A stretch of DNA of 64,000 bases. Source: Cytophagales bacterium. Lineage in GTDB: Bacteria; Bacteroidota; Bacteroidia; Cytophagales; Cyclobacteriaceae. Under the pieces are notes generated by a model. That model saw only the letters and a list, made by a program, of their open reading frames with translations, searched no databases and was not told where the DNA came from. This document shows positions 54,215 through 63,009 of this stretch, piece by piece; the stretch's first letter is position 1; every line of letters begins with the position of its first letter. The translations under genes were made by a program, and so were the position numbers. The stretch covers positions 1,054,001 to 1,118,000 of the forward strand of contig JAWPMT010000001.1 in the NCBI GenBank assembly GCA_033344775.1, read 5' to 3'.

Positions 54215-55509
54215 TGAGATATCGCACGAAAGGCTTGTTCCAAGTCCCATATTAAGTCTTCTGTAGTTTCTAATCCAACTGATAATCTAATCAGGCCAGG
54301 TGATATTCCAGCCTGCTCTAATTCTTCTTGTGATAGTTGCTGATGTGTGGTTGATCCGGGATGCAAGACCAGGCTCTTCACATCTCCAAGATTAGCCACG
54401 TGACTAAATAATTGCAATTCCTCTAAAAACCGCTTACCCGCTTCTCGGCTTGAATGCCCATTAACTGGTTTTATTCCAAAAGAGAACACAGAGCCTGAAC
54501 CCTTTGGAAGGTATTTTTTCGCCCTCTCGTAATGTTCATGGCTCTTGAGACCCGAATAATTCACCCATTCCACCTGATCATGCCCCTCGAGATAGGTAGC
54601 AATTTTCATGGCATTTTGAATGTGGCGGTCCATACGCACCGATAAGGTCTCCAAGCCATTGACCAAATTGAATGCATCGAACGCTGATAAAGAGGTTCCT
54701 ACATCTCTCAGAGTTTCCACACGCGCTTTCATCAAAAAGCCGTAGTGTCCGAAAGTTTCATAGAATTTCAACCCATGGTACGGCGCCGATGGTTCTGCAA
54801 TGGTTGGGTAATTGCTGTAATCGAACTTTCCCGACTCCACAATCACTCCTGCCACACCAGTACCGTGTCCATTGATGAACTTAGTCGCAGAATGGATCAC
54901 AATATCCGCTCCCAATGAAAGCGGCTGGCACAAATACGGGGATGCCAGGGTATTGTCAATGATCAAAGGCATATTATGCGTCTTTGCCAAAGCAGAAATC
55001 TCTTCAAATGGGAACACGCTTCCTTGTGGATTACCAATGGTCTCTCCATAGAGTGCTTTTGTGTTGGAATTGATCTTCTCCTCCCATAATTCCGGTTGAT
55101 TTGGGTCCACAAAATGAACCTTGATCGAAAGTTTCTTCAAGGTATGCTCAAATTGGGTGTAAGTCCCGCCGTAAAGATGTGAGGAAGCCACCACCTCGTC
55201 TCCCGGTTGCAGCAAAGTCATTAACGCCACAAACTGCGCGGCCATTCCACTTGACACAGCGACAGCCCCTGTTCCTCCTTCCAGGCTAGCGATACGTTCT
55301 TCAAAAACCGCAACAGTCGGGTTCATCAATCGGGAATAAATATTTCCGTATTGCTTCAATTCAAAGAGTGAGGCTGCCTGCTCAGGGCTATCAAATACAA
55401 AACCGGCTGAAGGATAGATCGGAACTGCTCGTGCTCCGGTATGCGGGTCCGGAATGTGACCAGCATGTAACATACGAGTCTCGAATCCGAATTTTTTTCT
55501 TTCTGACAT
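54211..55509 (-). CDS. metY: O-acetylhomoserine sulfhydrylase-type PLP enzyme (MetY)
   Basis: A 432-residue enzyme of the Cys/Met-metabolism PLP family. It opens FGFETRMLHAGH and shows ARAVPIYPSAGFVF, SSGMAAQF, YGGTYTQFEHT, IDNTLASPYLCQPLSLGADIVIHSATKF with the PLP Lys, then GHGTGVAGVIV. It makes homocysteine from O-acetylhomoserine and sulfide. It overlaps the CoA-binding gene by four bases. Confidence 0.93.
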   Translation of the reverse strand: MSERKKFGFETRMLHAGHIPDPHTGARAVPIYPSAGFVFDSPEQAASLFELKQYGNIYSRLMNPTVAVFEERIASLEGGTGAVAVSSGMAAQFVALMTLLQPGDEVVASSHLYGGTYTQFEHTLKKLSIKVHFVDPNQPELWEEKINSNTKALYGETIGNPQGSVFPFEEISALAKTHNMPLIIDNTLASPYLCQPLSLGADIVIHSATKFINGHGTGVAGVIVESGKFDYSNYPTIAEPSAPYHGLKFYETFGHYGFLMKARVETLRDVGTSLSAFDAFNLVNGLETLSVRMDRHIQNAMKIATYLEGHDQVEWVNYSGLKSHEHYERAKKYLPKGSGSVFSFGIKPVNGHSSREAGKRFLEELQLFSHVANLGDVKSLVLHPGSTTHQQLSQEELEQAGISPGLIRLSVGLETTEDLIWDLEQAFRAISQ

Positions 55510-55630
55510 GGAAATTTTAGTATCGCTGGCAATTTAAACCAAATGCCTCCGAAAAAAATTCGAGCTTACAGGGACGGTCATGTGGTAATGACCAAATGTT
55601 CGTCCAGCAGACAAAATGAATCACCAAGTA

Positions 55631-57007
55631 TTATTCCACGATGGATAATTCCCAAATCCGTGCCGGAGCGGATGCATGAGTATGCTGCGGTTGCGTATCA
55701 GTGGATCCACTGATCAATAATTTGCTCCCATCTTCACTAAAGGTGATACCAATAGGTCTATTGATGTCTGCAGTCAGTGCACCACCTCTGGGGATTCCTC
55801 TGCTACCTGATCCAGCAAAAACGGTCACATCTCCATCAAGGGTTACTTTATATATCCTACTATCGCCTGTACTGGCCACATAAATGGCGTCTTCGTGATA
55901 GGTTAGGTATCCTAACCACATGATATAAATATCTGCAGGGAAATTCTCAGGAATAGCTGTTGGAATCTCTGCGAATTCCGAAACAACTCCTTCCGGGGTA
56001 ATTTTCGAAATTAAACCACGTTCAATGTTATGACTGACATAAAGATTGCCCGTCTCATCACCTGTAATTCCCCTGGCGTTTTCAGGAATATTTGCGAATA
56101 TTTCATTTTCATTCGTCTCCAAATTCCATTTTAAGATGGTCCTGGATTCCGGGTTTACGACAAATAATTCCTGATTATCGTTGACGTACACACCATCATT
56201 ACCTTCAACTGAAAAATTATTCAACACAATCGTAGATGCCCTTCCATCAGCATCTATTTTTAAAACCCGGGCATAGTTCAGAATTGATTGATAGACATTT
56301 CCGTCCTGATCCCGTGTATTCCCTCCTAACATCCGGTGAGGCCCATTCCAAAGGTTGATGGTACCTGAATTACTCATTTGATAGACCGGAAAAACTTCCG
56401 AATCATCTTCAGAAAGCACTCCTACCATATTGTAGCTTCCCATGATTACATCACCCTGAGCATTTAATGTAAGGCTGCCGGCACCAGGAGAAAAAGCATT
56501 CTCAAACCCCGGAAATTCATTGGTAAAATTGCTTATTAAGTTATTCTGTTTTAAAGTGATTGATTCCTCAGCGACCAACAATGAAGTAGAAAATGTTTTT
56601 GAATCTGCAGGTATGCTTAATACGCCAACCTTATATTCAACATCTTCTGTTAAAAGATCACCATCCGTATCACGAGAATCCTGAGTAAAAGTAATTCCTT
56701 GAATAGGAAATATATCGTCTGGTGAAGCAGACTCAAAATAAGGTGAACTATTGGCCTCGGTAAGTGATAGCGTTCCATTAGAAGCCTTAAAGACAACAGC
56801 TCTATATGCAGCGATATTGTCATTTTCGAACTGTTCGCTCACAAATATCTCTAAATCAGCCCCATTACCTGCATTTCCATTATCAGCAGGAGTAATTCCC
56901 CGAACTGGGTCTAATGGAAAAGGGTCTTCAGTATTACAAGCTATAAGGAGAAAAAGTACTCCAAGAAAACCAGGAGAGAAATTTCGATAAACGTAAGTAG
57001 TAAACAT
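55631..57007 (-). CDS. Lipoprotein with NHL-type beta-propeller
   Basis: A 458-residue protein: lipobox LLIAC, a linker, an N-terminal beta domain (residues about 35-150) and a propeller from about residue 190 with repeats such as TRDQDGNVYQSILNYARVLKI, VYVNDNQELFVVNPESRTILKWN and AIYVASTGDSRIYKVTLDGDV. The family resembles NHL/SMP-30-like surface proteins that bind other molecules. The gene sits 172 bases after the lipoprotein gene at 57180 and has its own promoter region. It may be a paralogue in architecture of that lipoprotein. Confidence 0.8.
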   Translation of the reverse strand: MFTTYVYRNFSPGFLGVLFLLIACNTEDPFPLDPVRGITPADNGNAGNGADLEIFVSEQFENDNIAAYRAVVFKASNGTLSLTEANSSPYFESASPDDIFPIQGITFTQDSRDTDGDLLTEDVEYKVGVLSIPADSKTFSTSLLVAEESITLKQNNLISNFTNEFPGFENAFSPGAGSLTLNAQGDVIMGSYNMVGVLSEDDSEVFPVYQMSNSGTINLWNGPHRMLGGNTRDQDGNVYQSILNYARVLKIDADGRASTIVLNNFSVEGNDGVYVNDNQELFVVNPESRTILKWNLETNENEIFANIPENARGITGDETGNLYVSHNIERGLISKITPEGVVSEFAEIPTAIPENFPADIYIMWLGYLTYHEDAIYVASTGDSRIYKVTLDGDVTVFAGSGSRGIPRGGALTADINRPIGITFSEDGSKLLISGSTDTQPQHTHASAPARIWELSIVE

Positions 57008-57179
57008 GATGGTTGGCTTGATTCAAGAATATAACAACCATGAATCTGATAACCTTATGAGGTGTTTGAATTGGAGTCAGGATATTAAACAGCTCGCCGA
57101 CAAATCAAAATTGACAACTACAAAATCCGACCAAGAAAAAAGATGGTAGTATGGTCAATCCAGATTTCTCAATAATGAA

Positions 57180-58574
57180 TTACTGAGCGATATCTCCCTC
57201 TTGATTGAGTCGCATTAAGGAAATTAAGGTGTTTCCACTACCAAAATCAACCGTACTAAGGATCATGATATCGCCAGAAGGCAAAACCACGATATCTTCT
57301 CCAACATCACTGCCTGCTGAAAGACCGTAGTTTCTTCTTGACGCACCCACTTCATTTCCAGATTGATCTAATTGCGAGACCAAAATTTCAGAGTTCTTAT
57401 CTGGATAATTTAGAAATTCTCCAACAACTACGTAGTTTCCATTGCGGCCAATCGCAATACCGTATCCATTTCCTTCCGGATTAGGAACTACGACTGGAGG
57501 GTTCTCTAAATCAGTAATGCCTAAATCAATTTCCTTTCCAATTTCCATACTAACCGCTTCTGCTGAAGTGTAGGTATAGTTGATGAAAAATGGTCGGGTA
57601 TCGGCTCCAGCTTTTGAGGAAATTCCGGTAACGACATATCCCGAAGGTCTTTTGAATACCGCAGTAGCTACATCATCGAAATCTTCTTGCCCATCGATCA
57701 TAAAACCACTCGCCAAACCATCGTTAGGAGAAGCCAATTCATTGATAGGAAGTAGAATCACATTTCGCCCCTGAGAAGATAACTCTTTATCGCTAGTCCC
57801 AATTATTACGAAATTATCTTCCTCAAACTCGTCGATATAAATCCCTTCATCATCTCCTTCGAATCCACGGGTTCTTCTCCACAATACCGAGTCAGTTTCC
57901 ATGTTTACTCGCGCGATGAAAATCTGTGTTTCATTGTCCGGTATACCAGATATGTCTGCAATAGGATCACCAGACTCTTCAAAATTGGAGGAACCGGTAA
58001 CAATCAGGTCATTGGATCCGTCTGATGTTCGAACAACATCCAATCCCCGTAGGTTAAATCCTTCAAGCGCGTTATCTACTGTGTCAACCACCTCGATAAT
58101 CAAATCTCTAATAGGGTCCAGATTTTCATTCAATTCCTGAATGAAAATTACGGAATGAGGGTTATTGGCTCCAAGATCGCGGCTGGAGGTTCCTACTATA
58201 ACAAATCCTTCATCTTCGACAAGAATGGCACCTGGCTCATCTTCTCCTCCTCCATTCCCTTCTGGGTCCTGATCACGATAATCAAAAACCTGAGTAGCAA
58301 TTTCATTTCCGCCCATATCCACTCGACGCACTACCACATCTCTGTCGATGCGTTCACCGACTGTTGAAACCTGAGACCCCAGAATAATGAGGCTTGAACC
58401 AATTGTTCCGGGCCCAATCGGATCATATACCAGATCCACGCCTATTTGAGAACCGTCGACCCCATAGTATTTCACAAAAGTATCTTGTGGATCAGGACTA
58501 TCGCTATCAGAAATCTCACAACCAAAGAGTAAGATTAAAAACGAAACGTATAGATAGATATGAGTTTTTTTCAC
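57180..58574 (-). CDS. Lipoprotein with propeller-like repeats
   Basis: A 464-residue secreted protein: signal peptide with lipobox LLFGC, then about seven repeats with a conserved core such as GFVIVGTSS, NFVIIGTSDKEL, GYVVTGISSKAG and NYVVVGEFLN. Each has an acidic loop and a following I/V-rich strand, as in beta-propellers. Its ATG is nine bases after the stop of the barrel gene, so they are translated together. The product is probably tethered to the outer membrane, where it could dock on the barrel. No enzyme motif visible. Confidence 0.75.
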   Translation of the reverse strand: MKKTHIYLYVSFLILLFGCEISDSDSPDPQDTFVKYYGVDGSQIGVDLVYDPIGPGTIGSSLIILGSQVSTVGERIDRDVVVRRVDMGGNEIATQVFDYRDQDPEGNGGGEDEPGAILVEDEGFVIVGTSSRDLGANNPHSVIFIQELNENLDPIRDLIIEVVDTVDNALEGFNLRGLDVVRTSDGSNDLIVTGSSNFEESGDPIADISGIPDNETQIFIARVNMETDSVLWRRTRGFEGDDEGIYIDEFEEDNFVIIGTSDKELSSQGRNVILLPINELASPNDGLASGFMIDGQEDFDDVATAVFKRPSGYVVTGISSKAGADTRPFFINYTYTSAEAVSMEIGKEIDLGITDLENPPVVVPNPEGNGYGIAIGRNGNYVVVGEFLNYPDKNSEILVSQLDQSGNEVGASRRNYGLSAGSDVGEDIVVLPSGDIMILSTVDFGSGNTLISLMRLNQEGDIAQ

Positions 58575-58583
58575 AACAAGTAC

Positions 58584-59663
58584 TTATTTCCGTTTAGGAT
58601 TGTAGATAGACTGTATCCATCCAAGAGAAAAAGAAACAAAATCCAGTGTCAGGTTATCTTCCACATGTCCTATATCATATAGAATCACCTGATTGCTGTA
58701 TCTATTTTCGGCTTTGATGTAATTGATAAAACTCTTGTCATATCTGAATTCGGCCGTAATAAAATTCGTTTTTACTGGTAATTTGACACCAAGTCCGGCA
58801 GTCAATGAAAAATTAATTTCATTCACCTGATCAAAAGTTGTCAGGTCTCCATTTCCCTGTCCCAGGGTAAAGGTAGTACCCCCGTCCCTTGAAGCTTCTG
58901 TATACTGAGCAGTCAATAAATAGTCGAATGAGCCACCAATAAACACGTATGGCTTGACACCTGTTCTCTTGCCATAGTTATAAGTATATCTCAAATACAG
59001 CGGTACTCGCAGGTAGGTTTGTGCATTAACGACTTGATTGTCAAATGCATCATCATTGAAGTCGTTATTCACGGCGTAGCTGCTAAAACGATATTGGAAT
59101 CCGCCAACAGCCTCTACGCCATACCTTAAATATTTCTCAAAGGTGGCTTCTGCCATAAAACCAATGGCCCTGGTACCTTCACTATTGCTTTCACCATTGT
59201 AGAACTTATTATCTGGATCTGCATTGGCCGTGGTAAACTTCTGAAAAGAATTGGGAAGACTCGTATTTGTCCCTAGTCGAAAACCAAGTCTAAAAATTGG
59301 TTCAGTCTGAAATTGGCTATACAGGTAAAAAAGTTCAGCAGGATCCACTCGTTCGTCTAATAAATGCTCAGGATCTTCCTTCAATAAGTTTACCAGTGAT
59401 TTATCCGCACTTGGTTCATCATCCGTGAATATATGAACCAGCGTTAGGATCTTATGAGCACGAATTCGCTCTGCTTTATTGAATCCACCTTCTTTGGAAT
59501 TCTTAAAACAGTCGCCGATCAAGGTTGGGATATTCGCTAATCTTCCTGCCTCATATTCTCGTTCCGCCTGGGTCAATCGCTGACTACAGCTTTGACCATA
59601 CAAGTGCAGCGTAAACAAGCTTAATACAATTACTGGCAGTATTCTTTTTGTCATCATCAACAA
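58584..59663 (-). CDS. Outer-membrane barrel with N-terminal helical domain
   Basis: A 359-residue protein: signal peptide (LPVIVLSLFTLHLYG, start possibly at the third Met, 59654), then a helical, TPR-like region of about 100 residues (LTQAEREYEAGRLANIPTLI, AHKILTLVHIFTDDEPS, VDPAELFYLYSQFQ) and a beta-barrel with repeated aromatic strands (FEKYLRYGVEAVGGFQYRF, YLRVPLYLRYTYNYGKRTG, FITAEFRYDKSFINY). The helical part could reach into the periplasm to partner proteins. It is 30 bases downstream of the STAND gene and nine bases before the lipoprotein gene. Confidence 0.8.
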   Translation of the reverse strand: MLMMTKRILPVIVLSLFTLHLYGQSCSQRLTQAEREYEAGRLANIPTLIGDCFKNSKEGGFNKAERIRAHKILTLVHIFTDDEPSADKSLVNLLKEDPEHLLDERVDPAELFYLYSQFQTEPIFRLGFRLGTNTSLPNSFQKFTTANADPDNKFYNGESNSEGTRAIGFMAEATFEKYLRYGVEAVGGFQYRFSSYAVNNDFNDDAFDNQVVNAQTYLRVPLYLRYTYNYGKRTGVKPYVFIGGSFDYLLTAQYTEASRDGGTTFTLGQGNGDLTTFDQVNEINFSLTAGLGVKLPVKTNFITAEFRYDKSFINYIKAENRYSNQVILYDIGHVEDNLTLDFVSFSLGWIQSIYNPKRK

Positions 59664-59693
59664 TCTTTCAAAATAAGATCGATAAGTTTAGCA

Positions 59694-62600
59694 TTAAAGG
59701 CCTTCGCCTTCTACGGGTTTCTCTTTTCCTTCGCAAGTATTGACATATTCGATATCACCCCCAACATATTGTCTCCACTCTGTATCACTCAAGTTCCTGC
59801 TCACGTAGTTACACAATTCACTGGCCATGTCGTCGGAGTACGTTTGGTAGTACCGTAACAATCCATCGGCACTGGCTGTAACCAGGGACTTTCCTTCGGG
59901 ATGGAAGTCCATGTCCCATACCCAGTCGTTGTGATCGGAAAGTACCGTTGGAAGGTCATAGATATTTTTTCTATCCCAGAAACGCACTGTCTTATCTTTA
60001 CTCGCACCGGCAACTAAAGTGGCATCATCACTGAATTTGACATCAGTTACTGCGGCACTAAACCCAGTCAACTCGGGCCCTTCTTGCCTTTTCTCGTTCA
60101 TGTTCCAAACCTGGATATAGCCATTGTCTGACTTGTTGAATCCAGCGATGGCCAACAGAGAATCGCCATTACTGAACGCCAGTGCCAAAACCGGCTTTTT
60201 ATGATCTTCATCACGAAAAATCACACTTTGGTTGTCGATCACCTGAGTAAGGTCCCATTTGTAGAGGTCTCCATCCTCTGTACCTCCCACAAGTGTATTC
60301 CCGTCAGAAGAAAGTGCCAAAGCTTTGACTTTGCGATCAAGCGTTGCTAATTCCTTAGTAGTAGAGAAATCACTTTGGATCAAGCGATTATCTCCTCCAA
60401 TAGAAATGAAACCTTTATTGTCAGGTAAGAAAACCACATCGTAAACGGCACCTTGATGACCACTGACTGAACGAGGCTCTCCTTTGGACTGTAAGTTATA
60501 GATCAGAATCTCATTGTTATTGGTACCCAGTGCCAGCCATCTTTCGTTAGGACTGATGCTTACAACCCTGTTTACTTTATCAGAAGTAAATAGCACTTCT
60601 GAAGTTCTGGATGCTACATCCCACTTCAATAATCTTCCATCTCCACCTGCACTATACATGTGAGCGCCATCATTAGCAAATGCAACAGATCTGGCGGCCA
60701 CTGCCTTTTCCTCACCTGTAATTTCATTCATTAGCGGCTTATGACCGTGGTATTGGTTAAGGATAGAATCTCCTTTATTGGTCGTATTAGCAATGATGCT
60801 ATCGGGCCGGGTATCCAATACCCCTTGTAAAGCAGAGTATACACCCGCATAAATATCACCGTTATAAGGTTTCGTTTCATCTCCGTACTCCTGATGATAC
60901 AAGTAGGCCTGTTTGGCTACCAAAGCTTTCAATTCCTTGTCCGGAATGTTCTGCGCCTTAATAGACATAGATAAGGCAATCGCCTGATAACGAAGACGTT
61001 GAGCTTTTTCCTGCTCTAGTTTAGCTTTTTCTTCCTGTTGTTGGGCCAGCAAAGTCTGCTCTTTCGCCAGCGCCTCATTTTCTTGCGCTAATTGCTGAGC
61101 TGCTTCGGCCTTCACTCTTTGTTCATCAGCGAGCTCCTTGGCTTTTCGAGCTTCCTCGGCCTGGAATTCCGCCTTTCTTTTCTCTTCTTCCGCCTGCGCC
61201 TGGGCTTCCTCCGCATCATTTTGAGCAATTCTTGCGTCGGCAGCGGATTTTTGAGCTTGTTCCTTTAAAAGGTTAGCTTCCTTTTCCGCTTCAATCGCTT
61301 CAAGGGTAAGTTGCTCTGCTTCCGCCTGTGCATCTTCGGCATATCCTCTCTGGATCTGGGCTAACACCACAAAGAAGATCGACACCATCGCCATGACTCC
61401 AAGAACAAGGGCAGCGATACGGAACCTCCTAACCTGTCGTTTTTGAAGTACTTCCTTATTTCGTTGTTCAGCAATGTATGCCTTTTCGGAAGTTTCCAAA
61501 AAGACCATGGTTCGCTCAAATGCCGGATTATATCGTTGACCCCATACCAGGGTTGGTCTGTTCTCTTCTCTCCAGTTCAGCGCTAGTTGCAAATCAGGCA
61601 TTTGCCATAGACTCGCTTTACCTTCCTGGAATCTTTCAGCCGCTTCAGAAAGCTTCACATACATCTCTGATGCTTTACTCTCTTCATCCAGCCACCTTTT
61701 TAATCGGTCCCAGATACGCATCAAACTCTCGTGAGAAATATCAATTACCGTATCAGACTCTAATCGAACGCCATAGGGAGGCATCAATAAGGACCTTCCG
61801 GGCTCTCTGAATCGATCAACTACTCTTTCTACTTCATCCTCTGAAACTCCTGCAATTGCTGCGATGGTCCCCAGCTTGGTAGGACGTCTGATCCCTTGAT
61901 TCTCAGCACCTCTCTCTGTAAGTGCTTTGAACATTACTTCTGCAATCTGCTTTTCACGCTTATTGAGGGAATCGTAGGCTTCATTCGCATGTTGCGATAA
62001 GGCTTCTCTCAGGGTTCCTACTGCATTGTAATGCCGCAGGTCCATCGGTTCTTCTTCTTTTCGATCATCTACCCAATATGCCCAGGTACGCATCAATGCG
62101 TGCTGCAAAATCGGTAACTGGTCAGGGTTGTCTCCCACATCATTCAACAGCTGTTGTGTCAAGCGTGGCGCAATCTTACCCCCTCCTACAGCAACCGGAC
62201 CCTCAATCGCCATTCTCTTCTGATCGCGGGTCATTTGTGGGATCAAATAGTGCGAATCATTAATCATTTGTGTCAGATCCGGATATTTCGCACATTCCCC
62301 GATAAAGTCCGATCGCATGGTGATCGCAACATAGATCTGCTCATCGTATTGATGAACTGCCTCCAATAATAGATTGACGAATGCTGATGATTCATCACGA
62401 TCCGAAGTAGATGATTCCAGTTTACTGAATCGGAACAATTCCTCAAACTGGTCAATCAGGACGAGTACATTCTGTGATTTATCGTCTTTTAACTGCTTTA
62501 TTACCTCTATGAGACCAAGAGAGCTACTTCTTAGTACGGTTCCTATAATCGTTTTTCTGATCAGCTTGTCTTCTTCCGAAAGGGAATTGTATTCCTGATC

Positions 62601-62942
62601 TTTGACCAACAGTGACTCGGCCAAATTGTCTATGGGCCCACCACCAGGGCGAGCAACTACGACACGCCAGTTTGACCCGGCATCAGTCATGAATCCACCA
62701 TGTAGTGTTGGAATCAATCCGCAAAACATGAAAGATGACTTACCACTACCCGACGCTCCGAGAATCCCAACAAAGCGATTTTCCGCGAGCTTTACCAGGG
62801 CTTCATCGCTCTGGCCTTCACGACCAAAAAATAAGTGACTTTCCTCGACACCAAAGGGTCTGAGTCCTGGAAACGGATTGATCAACTCCGCGATATCAAC
62901 GATACCGCTGTTATGATCAAAGTGTACGTCTTTCTCACTCAT
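59694..62942 (-). CDS. Membrane-anchored STAND NTPase with WD40 propeller
   Basis: A 1082-residue signal-transduction NTPase. Residues 20-60 carry the FPGLRPFGVEESHLFFGRE opening typical of nSTAND1 proteins. Walker A GASGSGKSS sits near 62-70, Walker B VLVLIDQFEELF near 159-170, and a sensor/winged-helix part runs to about 430 (DISHESLMRIWDRL). One membrane helix lies at about 509-529, then an Ala/Glu/Gln-rich coiled coil to about 650, and a WD40 propeller from about 750 to 1050. The C-terminus ends in a two-Cys motif (ELCNYVSRNLSDTEWRQYVG, then NTCEG) also seen in other STAND-WD40 proteins. If the N-terminus is cytoplasmic, coiled coil and propeller are periplasmic. Confidence 0.9.
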   Translation of the reverse strand: MSEKDVHFDHNSGIVDIAELINPFPGLRPFGVEESHLFFGREGQSDEALVKLAENRFVGILGASGSGKSSFMFCGLIPTLHGGFMTDAGSNWRVVVARPGGGPIDNLAESLLVKDQEYNSLSEEDKLIRKTIIGTVLRSSSLGLIEVIKQLKDDKSQNVLVLIDQFEELFRFSKLESSTSDRDESSAFVNLLLEAVHQYDEQIYVAITMRSDFIGECAKYPDLTQMINDSHYLIPQMTRDQKRMAIEGPVAVGGGKIAPRLTQQLLNDVGDNPDQLPILQHALMRTWAYWVDDRKEEEPMDLRHYNAVGTLREALSQHANEAYDSLNKREKQIAEVMFKALTERGAENQGIRRPTKLGTIAAIAGVSEDEVERVVDRFREPGRSLLMPPYGVRLESDTVIDISHESLMRIWDRLKRWLDEESKASEMYVKLSEAAERFQEGKASLWQMPDLQLALNWREENRPTLVWGQRYNPAFERTMVFLETSEKAYIAEQRNKEVLQKRQVRRFRIAALVLGVMAMVSIFFVVLAQIQRGYAEDAQAEAEQLTLEAIEAEKEANLLKEQAQKSAADARIAQNDAEEAQAQAEEEKRKAEFQAEEARKAKELADEQRVKAEAAQQLAQENEALAKEQTLLAQQQEEKAKLEQEKAQRLRYQAIALSMSIKAQNIPDKELKALVAKQAYLYHQEYGDETKPYNGDIYAGVYSALQGVLDTRPDSIIANTTNKGDSILNQYHGHKPLMNEITGEEKAVAARSVAFANDGAHMYSAGGDGRLLKWDVASRTSEVLFTSDKVNRVVSISPNERWLALGTNNNEILIYNLQSKGEPRSVSGHQGAVYDVVFLPDNKGFISIGGDNRLIQSDFSTTKELATLDRKVKALALSSDGNTLVGGTEDGDLYKWDLTQVIDNQSVIFRDEDHKKPVLALAFSNGDSLLAIAGFNKSDNGYIQVWNMNEKRQEGPELTGFSAAVTDVKFSDDATLVAGASKDKTVRFWDRKNIYDLPTVLSDHNDWVWDMDFHPEGKSLVTASADGLLRYYQTYSDDMASELCNYVSRNLSDTEWRQYVGGDIEYVNTCEGKEKPVEGEGL

Positions 62943-63009
62943 AATCGTAGGATTTTAATCAAGCCCAAAGTTTACAGTTCGAGCCTGAGGTTAGGTAATA
63001 TTATTCGTC

